Part shown: positions 18,070 through 25,942 of the stretch, piece after piece
Layout of the letters: every line of letters begins with the position of its first letter
How positions within the stretch are numbered: position 1 is the first letter of the stretch
DNA from: Nitrospira sp.
GTDB taxonomy: Bacteria; Nitrospirota; Nitrospiria; Nitrospirales; Nitrospiraceae
Assembly (NCBI GenBank): GCA_030123625.1
Contig: CP126121.1
Span: 1,528,179 to 1,592,178, forward strand
Direction: 5' to 3'
Length of the DNA: 64,000 bases
Notes under the pieces: generated by a model
What the model saw: the letters and a program-made list of their open reading frames with translations, nothing else
Database searches by the model: none
Told to the model about the DNA's origin: nothing
Program-made: the position numbers and the translations under genes

Positions 18070-18888
18070 ATGGATCACACCTCAACAAGACGACCATTTC
18101 CGCATAAGACGTTCGATGCGCTCTCCAAGACTGAATGTCAGAACTTCATCGAGATTCTCCATTACGCGATGCAGGCGGAGACTCCGGAACACGTGCGAGA
18201 TGTGCTCGTACGATTCCAGGGTCATTTTTCCTTCACGAGAGCTTTAGGGGGACTCGTTCGCCTTGGACCGAATCAGACATTTGCCGGGTTCGGGAACGTC
18301 GTCAACGCCAGTTATCCGGATGAATGGCTATACCTGTACTGGAAGAACGGATTTGCGGAGATCGACCCGGTATTCCAGTCTGCCTTGAAATCACCAGGCA
18401 CCCAACATTGGCACGAGATCTATCAGAACATGTCATCCAAGAAGGAACAGGAGTTTATCGCGACCGCGCGCCAATTCGGCCTATGCGACGGCATTACCAC
18501 GGGCTCTGTCGATCAGGCCTGCGGTGTCGCGACATTCTGTTCGTTTGCGAGCGAGGAGGCCCTCGATGGGAAGCGACTGGTTCCGCTCGTCGAGTACCTG
18601 GGGTCCTATATTCACATGGCTCTTCTGAAAAGCGCTCCCAATTCCGTCCCGCAGACGAATCGCTGCGTCAAGGAGCTGTCCTCTCGAGAAGTCACGATTC
18701 TCAATTGGATGAAGAACGGCAAGACCAACTGGGAAATCGGCAAGATACTCGGAGTCAGCGAACGAACCATACGATTCCACATCGAAAGCATCTTTTCGAA
18801 ACTAGAGGTGACTTCTCGCTCTCAGGCTGTGGCCACTGCGATGGAACACGGTCTGCCTGCGCTCCACGGCTTGCCGTCCGCCATGTAA
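18070..18888 (+). CDS. luxR: LuxR-type quorum-sensing transcription factor
   Basis: A 272-residue acyl-homoserine-lactone receptor. In the N-terminal ligand domain the residues that contact AHL in TraR/LuxR are all in register: Trp86, Tyr90, Asp99, Pro100, Trp114. The C-terminal GerE helix-turn-helix reads LSSREVTILNWMKNGKTNWEIGKILGVSERTIRFHIESIF. The ATG at 18070 follows AGGAGG with suitable spacing; the in-frame ATG at 18019 has none. It is convergent with luxI and separated by about 60 bp. Two lux-box-like dyads lie beyond luxI. Confidence 0.92.
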   Translation: MDHTSTRRPFPHKTFDALSKTECQNFIEILHYAMQAETPEHVRDVLVRFQGHFSFTRALGGLVRLGPNQTFAGFGNVVNASYPDEWLYLYWKNGFAEIDPVFQSALKSPGTQHWHEIYQNMSSKKEQEFIATARQFGLCDGITTGSVDQACGVATFCSFASEEALDGKRLVPLVEYLGSYIHMALLKSAPNSVPQTNRCVKELSSREVTILNWMKNGKTNWEIGKILGVSERTIRFHIESIFSKLEVTSRSQAVATAMEHGLPALHGLPSAM

Positions 18889-18947
18889 GCATTCATCCAG
18901 ACGCACACATGGAAGCGTAGACATCGCCTCCGATGCTCCACGAGAGG

Positions 18948-19697
18948 CTACACCGCGCGGACGAGCCGCCGATCTTCCGCCAATTCTGCATATTTCCCCA
19001 TGTCGCTTTCCTGAGCGGTTTTGTAAGCCGGAGCCTGACCGAAGACCGGCGTCGTTGTTGTCAGCCAATCCAACATGGCGGGTCGACATAGTGAGGTTTG
19101 GTGGCGAAATTCGTTGAGGTCGAGCAATCCACCAATCGAGAGCACCTCGGCCGGTGGTAACGCGACAGGCTCTCCGATGGCTCGACATGGCCATCCCATG
19201 CGCTGAACGACCCGTAGCAGTCGATGCTCCACAACCATATACGTATAGCGGACGTCATGAAGAAGGCACCACTGGTACATGCCCTTGAAAACAGTTTTCA
19301 TGAGCCTCGCGGACAGGCCGCGATCCACAATCGCGGGGTCAACGGCAAGCCGCGTGATCTCCGCTGTATCCGTCTCCTTGCGGACCCGATGACTCCCCAC
19401 AAGACAGGCGCTGAACTCACTTTCCAGCATGAATGGGACCGGCGCATGGGTCATACGGACCAATCCCAGCAACTTCGTTCCATTCGCGAATACTCCAAGT
19501 GAAGTGCTCCAAGCATCGTAGATATCGGTTTCCAGTTCGTCGGCCCGCTCGGGCACCCACTTCAGCCGCTCGGCAAAGACGCGATGTCGCAAGTGATACG
19601 CTTGAGTCAATTCTTCTTTGGTCTCGAGCGTCTTGACCAAAAGCTCGCCTTCCAGGAATTCCACGGTTCTTTCTTCAATAGCTGCCACTTCTCGCAT
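18948..19697 (-). CDS. luxI: LuxI-type acyl-homoserine-lactone synthase
   Basis: A 249-residue GNAT-fold autoinducer synthase that joins an acyl chain (from acyl-ACP or acyl-CoA) to S-adenosylmethionine. The near-invariant LuxI residues are present with correct spacing: Arg37, Phe41, Trp47, Glu56, Asp58, Asp61, Arg81, Phe95, Glu113, Arg116 (EITR). About 45 residues are extra at the C-terminus compared with LuxI. The start is supported by AAAGGAG six bases upstream. Related exosortase-associated acyltransferases share the fold, but the complete LuxI residue set and the neighbouring luxR favour AHL synthesis. Acyl specificity cannot be read. Confidence 0.9.
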   Translation of the reverse strand: MREVAAIEERTVEFLEGELLVKTLETKEELTQAYHLRHRVFAERLKWVPERADELETDIYDAWSTSLGVFANGTKLLGLVRMTHAPVPFMLESEFSACLVGSHRVRKETDTAEITRLAVDPAIVDRGLSARLMKTVFKGMYQWCLLHDVRYTYMVVEHRLLRVVQRMGWPCRAIGEPVALPPAEVLSIGGLLDLNEFRHQTSLCRPAMLDWLTTTTPVFGQAPAYKTAQESDMGKYAELAEDRRLVRAV

Positions 19698-19792
19698 GGC
19701 GGTCTCCTTTCAACTTGAGTTGATTTGCCGTCGGCATGGGCCGACTGGGTAGTGGAGGTGGCGGGATGGTTCCATCTAGGCGGCTAGGCGTC

Positions 19793-19812
19793 ACCTGGCG
19801 GATTCGCCAGGG
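19793..19812. promoter_or_regulatory. lux-box-like dyad 1 (upstream of luxI)
   Basis: ACCTGGCG-N4-CGCCAGGG, a 20-bp dyad with 7 of 8 arm pairs. It begins ACCTG and ends CAGG, like the classical 20-bp lux box. It lies 96 bp upstream of the luxI start and is a candidate LuxR binding site for autoinduction. Confidence 0.6.
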
Positions 19813-19929
19813 GATTTCCTAGTGGACTTCGTATAAAAGAGCTCTCTTGTGAATGGGCGGTGTTTAGAAGACTCCTACAAAGGAACGGGGTGGAGGATGC
19901 TGCGGTGACAGAAGAAGGCGAATGGCGTG

Positions 19930-19949
19930 ACCTGGCGAGTCCGCCAGGT
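19930..19949. promoter_or_regulatory. lux-box-like dyad 2 (upstream of kinase gene)
   Basis: ACCTGGCG-AGTC-CGCCAGGT is a perfect dyad with 8-bp arms in a 20-bp frame. Its centre is about 33 bp upstream of a TACAAA hexamer (19971-19976), the spacing expected for a LuxR-activated promoter reading toward the histidine kinase gene at 20039. Confidence 0.6.
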
Positions 19950-20038
19950 GTGTTCTTTGCCCCTTTAGGGTACAAACATAACCATTCGGCTTTGAACAGG
20001 TTAATTTCCGACGAAAGATGCGGAAGGAGGACGGCGGC

Positions 20039-20836
20039 GTGACGGAAGGCAAAACGAGGTTTCAATTATTACACGGCGGGCGCCAGTCAACCCCGGCATT
20101 GCCCCAGCCGGCACGACCAAGGGAGGAATCTCTCGACCTCTACCAATTGAAGCCTTGCGCCGGCGAATTGACCACCGCGTTCAAAGCCACTGAAAGCCGT
20201 TTAAGCAAGCTCCTGGAAGATCGCACCCGTATCGGTCGAGATTTGCATGACTGCGTGTTGCAATCGTTGTATGCCATGGGTTTGAACATTGAAGCGGCTC
20301 GGCGGACCCGAAACGATCAGAGGGCGGCAGCGAAAGAAGCCGACGACCGAATGATCCAGCAGATCAATCAGTTGATTCATGAGGTCCGTGGGATGATTCG
20401 AGAATTGGAATCGGGAAGTGTCCAAGAATTCGACTTGTCGTCCGAGCTCTTCGCCCTATGCACGACCTATGAGCAAACAGGGCGGTTACACATCAAGCCG
20501 GATCTGCAACAGAGCGCCATTGATGTTCTGACGAACGAGGAGGAGCGAGAGATTCTCAATATCGTGCGCGAGGCGCTGAGCAACTGCGCGCGCCACGCCA
20601 ATGCGACCCAGGCTGTCGTTTCGATTCGCATGCGACACACGAAAATTCGGGTGAGCATTCATGACGATGGCATCGGATTTTCGACGGCGGTCGGGCGGCC
20701 ACGAGGATACGGGCTTGCCAATATGGAGGCTCGAGCCAAACGACTCGGTGGGATGTTGAGGATCCAGTCCAAGACCGGAGAAGGCACGCAGGTCATCGTG
20801 GAGTTTTCCTTGGAACCTCTTTTGACTTCCATATGA
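20039..20836 (+). CDS. soluble NarL-type sensor histidine kinase
   Basis: A 265-residue HisKA_3 kinase without transmembrane segments or an obvious sensory domain. The phospho-acceptor is His70 in IGRDLHDCVLQSLYAMG. ATP-binding boxes are [16 protein letters not shown] (N box), IHDDGIGFS (G1) and RGYGLANMEARAKRLGG (G2). A GTG start at 20039 is chosen because AAGGAGG lies 8 bases upstream; the ATG at 20018 overlaps that site. It overlaps the next gene by 4 nt (ATGA). A lux-box-like dyad upstream suggests quorum control. The signal it senses is unknown. Confidence 0.88.
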   Translation: MTEGKTRFQLLHGGRQSTPALPQPARPREESLDLYQLKPCAGELTTAFKATESRLSKLLEDRTRIGRDLHDCVLQSLYAMGLNIEAARRTRNDQRAAAKEADDRMIQQINQLIHEVRGMIRELESGSVQEFDLSSELFALCTTYEQTGRLHIKPDLQQSAIDVLTNEEEREILNIVREALSNCARHANATQAVVSIRMRHTKIRVSIHDDGIGFSTAVGRPRGYGLANMEARAKRLGGMLRIQSKTGEGTQVIVEFSLEPLLTSI

Positions 20837-21513
20837 AACAGTCCCCGACCAGCATCGTTCTTATCGATGATCATGAGATGGTCCGTAGAGGGCTCCGTGC
20901 GCTGCTGCAACTCGAACCGGATCTGACGATCGTCGGAGAGGCCTCAACCGTGGCGAACGGCGTAGCAGCCGTTGAGCGACTCGCCCCTCAGATGGCATTA
21001 CTCGACGTGAAGCTTCCCGACGCCTCGGTCACGGAGGCCTGTCGGCGGCTTCTGGCTGTTTCTCCGAAGCTTCGGATTCTCGTCCTCACCAGTTACGCGG
21101 AAGATTCCACGGTGATGGCCGCAGTTCAAAACGGAGCTCACGGATACGTCCTCAAGGATGTCCGCATGGAGGATCTGATTCGTGCCATTCGCACCGTCGC
21201 CGGCGGCCAGGGTTATCTCGACCCGCGCGTCACCCAGAAAGCCCTGCATTGGATTCGGGCCAGTTCACACCTTGGAACGGCTTCCCATGGGACTTCCCGA
21301 CTGTCCCCACAAGAGCGCTTGATCCTGCCGCTTCTGGCTGAAGGAAAAACCAATAAGGAGATCGCCGTCCAGCTTCGCTTGAGCGATAAAACCGTGAAAA
21401 ACTACCTGGCCAATATCTTTGATAAACTCCATGTCAAGCGCCGTACGGAGGCCGTCGCCTGGTTCATGAAAGAAACCCATATGCCGGGTGCTGCAAGAAA
21501 TCAAAAACTTTAA
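20833..21513 (+). CDS. NarL/FixJ-type response regulator
   Basis: A 226-residue regulator with an N-terminal receiver domain (acid pocket IDDHE; phospho-acceptor Asp58 in MALLDVKLPDAS; switch Thr in VLTSY; Lys in YVLKDV) and a C-terminal LuxR-type helix-turn-helix (LSPQERLILPLLAEGKTNKEIAVQLRLSDKTVKNYLANIFDKL). It is translationally coupled to the kinase before it, so the two form a cognate pair. Targets are unknown. Confidence 0.93.
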   Translation: MKQSPTSIVLIDDHEMVRRGLRALLQLEPDLTIVGEASTVANGVAAVERLAPQMALLDVKLPDASVTEACRRLLAVSPKLRILVLTSYAEDSTVMAAVQNGAHGYVLKDVRMEDLIRAIRTVAGGQGYLDPRVTQKALHWIRASSHLGTASHGTSRLSPQERLILPLLAEGKTNKEIAVQLRLSDKTVKNYLANIFDKLHVKRRTEAVAWFMKETHMPGAARNQKL

Positions 21514-21675
21514 CGTCGTCCGTAGGCTCCTCCCTCCTCATACTATCTGTCCGACGACTCCTCTGGCATTAGCAGACCGGCAGGTTCTATACTACTTACT
21601 CAAGATTGACTCACCTGTGATGGGAAGCGGGCTAGCCTTGTAGCATCATCTGGTATAGCACCGGAACTCTTCTTT

Positions 21676-24321
21676 ATGAGTGCGCCGCTGGGTACCGACA
21701 GCTCAATATCCGCCAAACTTGTCCACCTACACCGAGACACACTCGAAGCCCAAGTCCGTAAACGCACAGCGGAACTCGAGCAAGCCATCACTGACCTCAA
21801 GCAGGAAGTCAAGCGGAGGCAACAGGCCGAGTCTGCGCTCAAAGCGAGTGAACAACGCTACCAATTACTCTATGAACAGAACCCCTTCATGTATTTCACC
21901 CTCACCGCCGACGGCACCATATTGTCCGTCAACCGATTTGGAGCCGATCAACTTGGATACCTGAAAGAAGACCTCATCGGCCAATCTATCGTGAAATTGC
22001 TTGATTCGCGCGACCGGCAAACCATGCTGACCCGATTGAGGGACTGTGCAACCAGTCCCTACATGCTGTTTCAGTGGGAAGTTGAAACAATCCGGAAGGA
22101 CGGAACCAGGCTGTGGACCAAAGAACGAGCGAAGGCGATTCATGACCAAACCGGGCAAATCTTCATTCTGGCGGTCTGCGAAGACATCACGGAGCGCAGG
22201 CAGGCGGAATACCAGCTCCAAGAAACTTCGCGCATGCTCCGTACTCTCGTCAAGGAATCGGCCCTGCCGATCGTCAGTCTTGATCAAGACGCCCGGGTAA
22301 CCAGTTGGAACCAGGCGGCGACGCGCTTATTCGGTTGGTCTGAAGAGGAAGTGTTGGGGCACGAACTCCCCTATATTCAGCCGGGTGAAGAAGCATCCGC
22401 CGACGCACTGTGGCAAGCAGGAATCCGTGGAGAGGTGACCGGCCCGATAGAACTGCGGCGCCGACACAAAGACGGCAAGATGCTCGACCTCCTCCTTTGG
22501 CCTGTCTTTGTCTATGACAAGTTTGGACAGCTTTCCATCGCCGTCGGACTGTATGTGGATCAATCGGACCTGAAGCGGGCCGAGGAGGCCAAGACCAAGA
22601 GCGAAGCTCGGCTCCGCTCATTCCTGGACGCGTTGGACGACCTCGCTTTTGAATTTGATGAGGACGGACGATACCTCAATGTGTGGACCCGCAATGAGGA
22701 TAAACTGTTGCTTCCCAAGCAGGACCTTGTCGGCAAGCGATTGGTCGACATCTTCGGACCGGAGACTGGTTCCCACTATCTTGAAACGATTCGTCGCGTC
22801 ATTACGACAGGTGAAACAGCGACCGTCGACTATACGGTGTCGTTGGGTGGGGAGTTACGGTATTTTTCGGGGATTCTGACGCTTATTCCAGGAAGCGGAG
22901 CGAATAGCGCCACGGTCGGGTGCATCGTGCGCGACATCTCCGATCGCAAACGTTCCTACTCACTTCTCCAAGCCGCCATCAATTCGGTCGCGGACGGCTT
23001 GCTCGTTATCGACCGGCAAGGGAATGTCACCAGTGTCAACCGGCGTTTCCTGCACCTCTGGAATATCCCTCAAGCACTCGCGGACAGTGGGGACGACGAG
23101 GCGCTGTTGGCCTTTGTCGTCGACCAACTTCAAGCCCCCGAGGCATTTTTACGCAAAGTCCGCGAGCTCTATGCACATCCGGATCAGGAGAGCTTTGATG
23201 TGCTTGAGTTCAAGGACGGACGGGTGTTTGAGCGCTATGCCAGACCGCAGATCCTCGATGGTGAAATCGTCGGCCGCGTCTGGAGTTTCCGAGATGTCAC
23301 CGAACACAGGCGTGCCGCGGAGGCCTTACGCGCAAGCGAGCTGAGGCTTCAGCGCTTCCTAGCCGAAGCCCCGGTCGGACTGTGTATCCTCGATGAAAAC
23401 TGGCGAACAATCAAGGTCAACAAAGCCTTTTGTGAACTGACCGGATATGGAGAGCATGAAATTATCGGCAGTACGTATGCCCTCTATACACACCCGGAAG
23501 ATCTTTCCGCCAACATCATGTTGACGGACGAGTTTTTTCGTGGGATTCGATCGGAATATACCTACGAAAAGCGATACATTCGTAAGTCCGGTGAAATCAT
23601 TTGGGTCTCGGTCAAGGCGACTCGCGTCGAGTTATCCGGCCATGCCGAGCCGCTCCTCCTTGCAGCCGTTCAGGACATTACCGAGCGCAAACTGGCGATG
23701 GAAGAGCGTGAGCATTTGAGCCGAGACTTGCATGACAATATCTTACAAGCCCTTTACGCGGTGGGGATGCAGTTGGAAGCCGGTAAATTGTCGATGGGGA
23801 AATCGCCTCGTCGATCCAAAATCCACATGACTCAAGCCGTTGACCAACTGAATAATCTGATGCGCGATGTGCGGCGGTTCATTGCCTTGCTGACACAGCG
23901 CACGACGGCGGAGCCGGACTTCGGACAGGCCCTGCGGCAGCTCATCGCATCGATGTCCGGCGCCGGCCAATCCACTCCTGAACTGGACCTTACAAACCCG
24001 GTCCTGTCCTTCATCACTCCCAAGCTGGGAGAACAATTGCTCAACATCGTCCGAGAAGCCCTCAGCAATAGCACCCGCCATGCGCATGCGTCCCATCGCT
24101 GGGTTCGACTGAGTCTGGTGGATAACACGATTCACTTGATCATCGGCGACAACGGGGTCGGATTTTCCACCAAACGCAAACGGCGTGTCGGCCATGGATT
24201 AAGCAATATGGCCGCCCGAGCCAAACAAATCTCCGCCACCTTTACGCTGGAAAGTTCCCCGGGAAAGGGAACCAGTGTCCTGGTCGATGTTCCGCTGAAG
24301 AAGGGAATTGTGTATGAATAA
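21676..24321 (+). CDS. multi-PAS sensor histidine kinase
   Basis: An 881-residue cytoplasmic hybrid-free kinase. A coiled coil (about residues 10-55) leads into about five PAS/PAC domains, near 55-165, 180-300, 310-425, 427-545 and 553-680, each ending in a typical PAC tail such as [12 protein letters not shown]. The HisKA_3 dimerisation helix carries His686 ([16 protein letters not shown]), and the C-terminal HATPase shows [22 protein letters not shown] and [12 protein letters not shown]. No transmembrane segment is seen, so it probably senses redox, gas or small molecules. It overlaps the next regulator by 8 nt. Confidence 0.92.
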   Translation: MSAPLGTDSSISAKLVHLHRDTLEAQVRKRTAELEQAITDLKQEVKRRQQAESALKASEQRYQLLYEQNPFMYFTLTADGTILSVNRFGADQLGYLKEDLIGQSIVKLLDSRDRQTMLTRLRDCATSPYMLFQWEVETIRKDGTRLWTKERAKAIHDQTGQIFILAVCEDITERRQAEYQLQETSRMLRTLVKESALPIVSLDQDARVTSWNQAATRLFGWSEEEVLGHELPYIQPGEEASADALWQAGIRGEVTGPIELRRRHKDGKMLDLLLWPVFVYDKFGQLSIAVGLYVDQSDLKRAEEAKTKSEARLRSFLDALDDLAFEFDEDGRYLNVWTRNEDKLLLPKQDLVGKRLVDIFGPETGSHYLETIRRVITTGETATVDYTVSLGGELRYFSGILTLIPGSGANSATVGCIVRDISDRKRSYSLLQAAINSVADGLLVIDRQGNVTSVNRRFLHLWNIPQALADSGDDEALLAFVVDQLQAPEAFLRKVRELYAHPDQESFDVLEFKDGRVFERYARPQILDGEIVGRVWSFRDVTEHRRAAEALRASELRLQRFLAEAPVGLCILDENWRTIKVNKAFCELTGYGEHEIIGSTYALYTHPEDLSANIMLTDEFFRGIRSEYTYEKRYIRKSGEIIWVSVKATRVELSGHAEPLLLAAVQDITERKLAMEEREHLSRDLHDNILQALYAVGMQLEAGKLSMGKSPRRSKIHMTQAVDQLNNLMRDVRRFIALLTQRTTAEPDFGQALRQLIASMSGAGQSTPELDLTNPVLSFITPKLGEQLLNIVREALSNSTRHAHASHRWVRLSLVDNTIHLIIGDNGVGFSTKRKRRVGHGLSNMAARAKQISATFTLESSPGKGTSVLVDVPLKKGIVYE

Positions 24322-25048
24322 GTCCAAACCGATCCGGCTGGTGCTGGTGGATGATCATGAAGTCGTGCGTATCGGCCTCTGTGCGGTCCTCAGTTTGACA
24401 CCCGGCATGAAGGTTGTAGGGCAAGGGAGGCGGATGGAAGAGGCGAAGAAACTCTGTTATCGTCTTAAGCCGGACCTCGTATTACTCGACATTCGACTGC
24501 CGGACGGCAGCGGGGTGGAGGCCGCCCGCAAGATTCTCGCAAAGTGCCCCACGACTCGCGTATTATTTCTCACCAGCTTCGCCGACGACCATACCGTCCT
24601 CGAGGCTATTCTTTCCGGCGCTCACGGCTACATCCTGAAGGACATCGCTTCCAATGCCTTGATCCGCGCCATTCGGACCGTCGCTTCGGGTCACGCTCTC
24701 ATTGATCCTCGCTTGACGAAACATACACCGGAATGGCTGAGGAACGTGAATAGTGAGCCGGGGCAATCAAAGCGTCCTCTCCTTTCTCCGCAAGAACAAC
24801 GTCTCCTGCCGTTGGTGGCCAACGGCCTCACGAATAAAGAAATCGCTCATAATCTGCAGTTAAGCGAAAAGACCATCAAGAATTACCTCGCGAATATCTA
24901 TTCAAAGCTGAATATTGGACGCCGATCCCAGATTGCCGCCTTCTACGCCGGGAGTTTTAAGGGTTCAGGAGCCCTTTATCCATCGAGCTTCGCTGATCCG
25001 GGCAAACCCGACCACGACAGGACCATTCCTCATCTCAACTCTTGTTGA
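24314..25048 (+). CDS. NarL/FixJ-type response regulator
   Basis: A 244-residue partner of the multi-PAS kinase. The receiver has VDDHE, phospho-acceptor Asp59 ([13 protein letters not shown]), FLTSF and YILKDI. The helix-turn-helix is [43 protein letters not shown]. It is very similar in plan to the regulator at 20833, which suggests duplication of a kinase-regulator cassette. The ATG at 24314 is used instead of an upstream TTG, and it sits within the kinase stop region. Confidence 0.92.
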   Translation: MNKSKPIRLVLVDDHEVVRIGLCAVLSLTPGMKVVGQGRRMEEAKKLCYRLKPDLVLLDIRLPDGSGVEAARKILAKCPTTRVLFLTSFADDHTVLEAILSGAHGYILKDIASNALIRAIRTVASGHALIDPRLTKHTPEWLRNVNSEPGQSKRPLLSPQEQRLLPLVANGLTNKEIAHNLQLSEKTIKNYLANIYSKLNIGRRSQIAAFYAGSFKGSGALYPSSFADPGKPDHDRTIPHLNSC

Positions 25049-25258
25049 TGCTCCTCTGTTCCCACAGGGGAAAAAGCAGCCTATCGCAGATGACATTCCC
25101 ATCTGTCCAATATCGGCAATCTCTTTGTACACCGCTTCCGCAGCCGACGAACAAGGCACAGCATTGAATTGACAGCTTCGAATTCACTGACTAGGATACG
25201 CCTCGCCGTCGAGCCGCCGCTTGAAGGCATGTCATCGTGAGACTGCGAGGAGGTGTTG

Positions 25259-25828
25259 ATGCCCGATTCTCATTCGCTTGAACCGCGAGAAGCCCATAGA
25301 TCACTGAAGCCCTCTCATTCAGCCAGCAATCACGTCGAGGCATTTTTCGAATCCGTTGTCTTTGCCAGCCGATGGATTCAAGCGCCGCTCTATGCCGGAC
25401 TCATCATGGCTGAACTGCTCTATGCGTACAAATTTCTTGTCGAGCTCTGGCACATGGTGGCGCATGTCCATCAGATGGAGGAAACGGCGTTCATGCTGGG
25501 AGTCCTGGGATTGATCGATGTCACGATGGTCGCTAATCTGCTGACCATGGTCGTGATAGGGGGCTACGCAACATTTGTCAGCAAGCTGGATTTAGAGCAC
25601 CATCCGGACCGTCCGGACTGGCTGACCCACGTCGATCCCGGCACCATCAAGATCAAGCTGGCGGCTTCCCTGATCGGTATCTCCAGTATTCATTTATTGA
25701 AAGGATTTGTAGATGTCGCCAATGAAAACCCGGAACACTTGAAGTGGAAGATCTTCATCCACATGACCTTCTTAGCGTCCGCCATTTTGTTGGCATGGAC
25801 CGATAAGATCATGCAGAAGAAGCATTGA
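25259..25828 (+). CDS. UPF0114 (YqhA/TIGR00645) family membrane protein
   Basis: A 189-residue inner-membrane protein with about four transmembrane segments. Family signatures are SRWIQAPLYAGLIMAELLYAYKF, GLIDVTMVANLLTMVVIGGYATFVSKLD and LAASLIGISSIHLLKGFVD. The function is unknown. The ATG at 25259 is preferred because GAGGAGG lies 5 bases upstream. It is followed by a gene in the opposite direction. Confidence 0.9.
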   Translation: MPDSHSLEPREAHRSLKPSHSASNHVEAFFESVVFASRWIQAPLYAGLIMAELLYAYKFLVELWHMVAHVHQMEETAFMLGVLGLIDVTMVANLLTMVVIGGYATFVSKLDLEHHPDRPDWLTHVDPGTIKIKLAASLIGISSIHLLKGFVDVANENPEHLKWKIFIHMTFLASAILLAWTDKIMQKKH

Positions 25829-25942
25829 TCAATGAGGAAAACGTCTTCTTCATCGACTGGTTCAACAATTTGCCGTAGGAACGGAATCTCTTCACCTATT
25901 GGGTTCTGATGTTGCCGCACTTTCACGTAAAGGGCAGCCGCC

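Noticed and set aside
18948-19697. LuxI homologue as an exosortase-associated acyltransferase
   Set aside because: All invariant LuxI residues are in place with correct spacing, and luxR lies beside it; no exosortase or PEP-CTERM gene is in the window.
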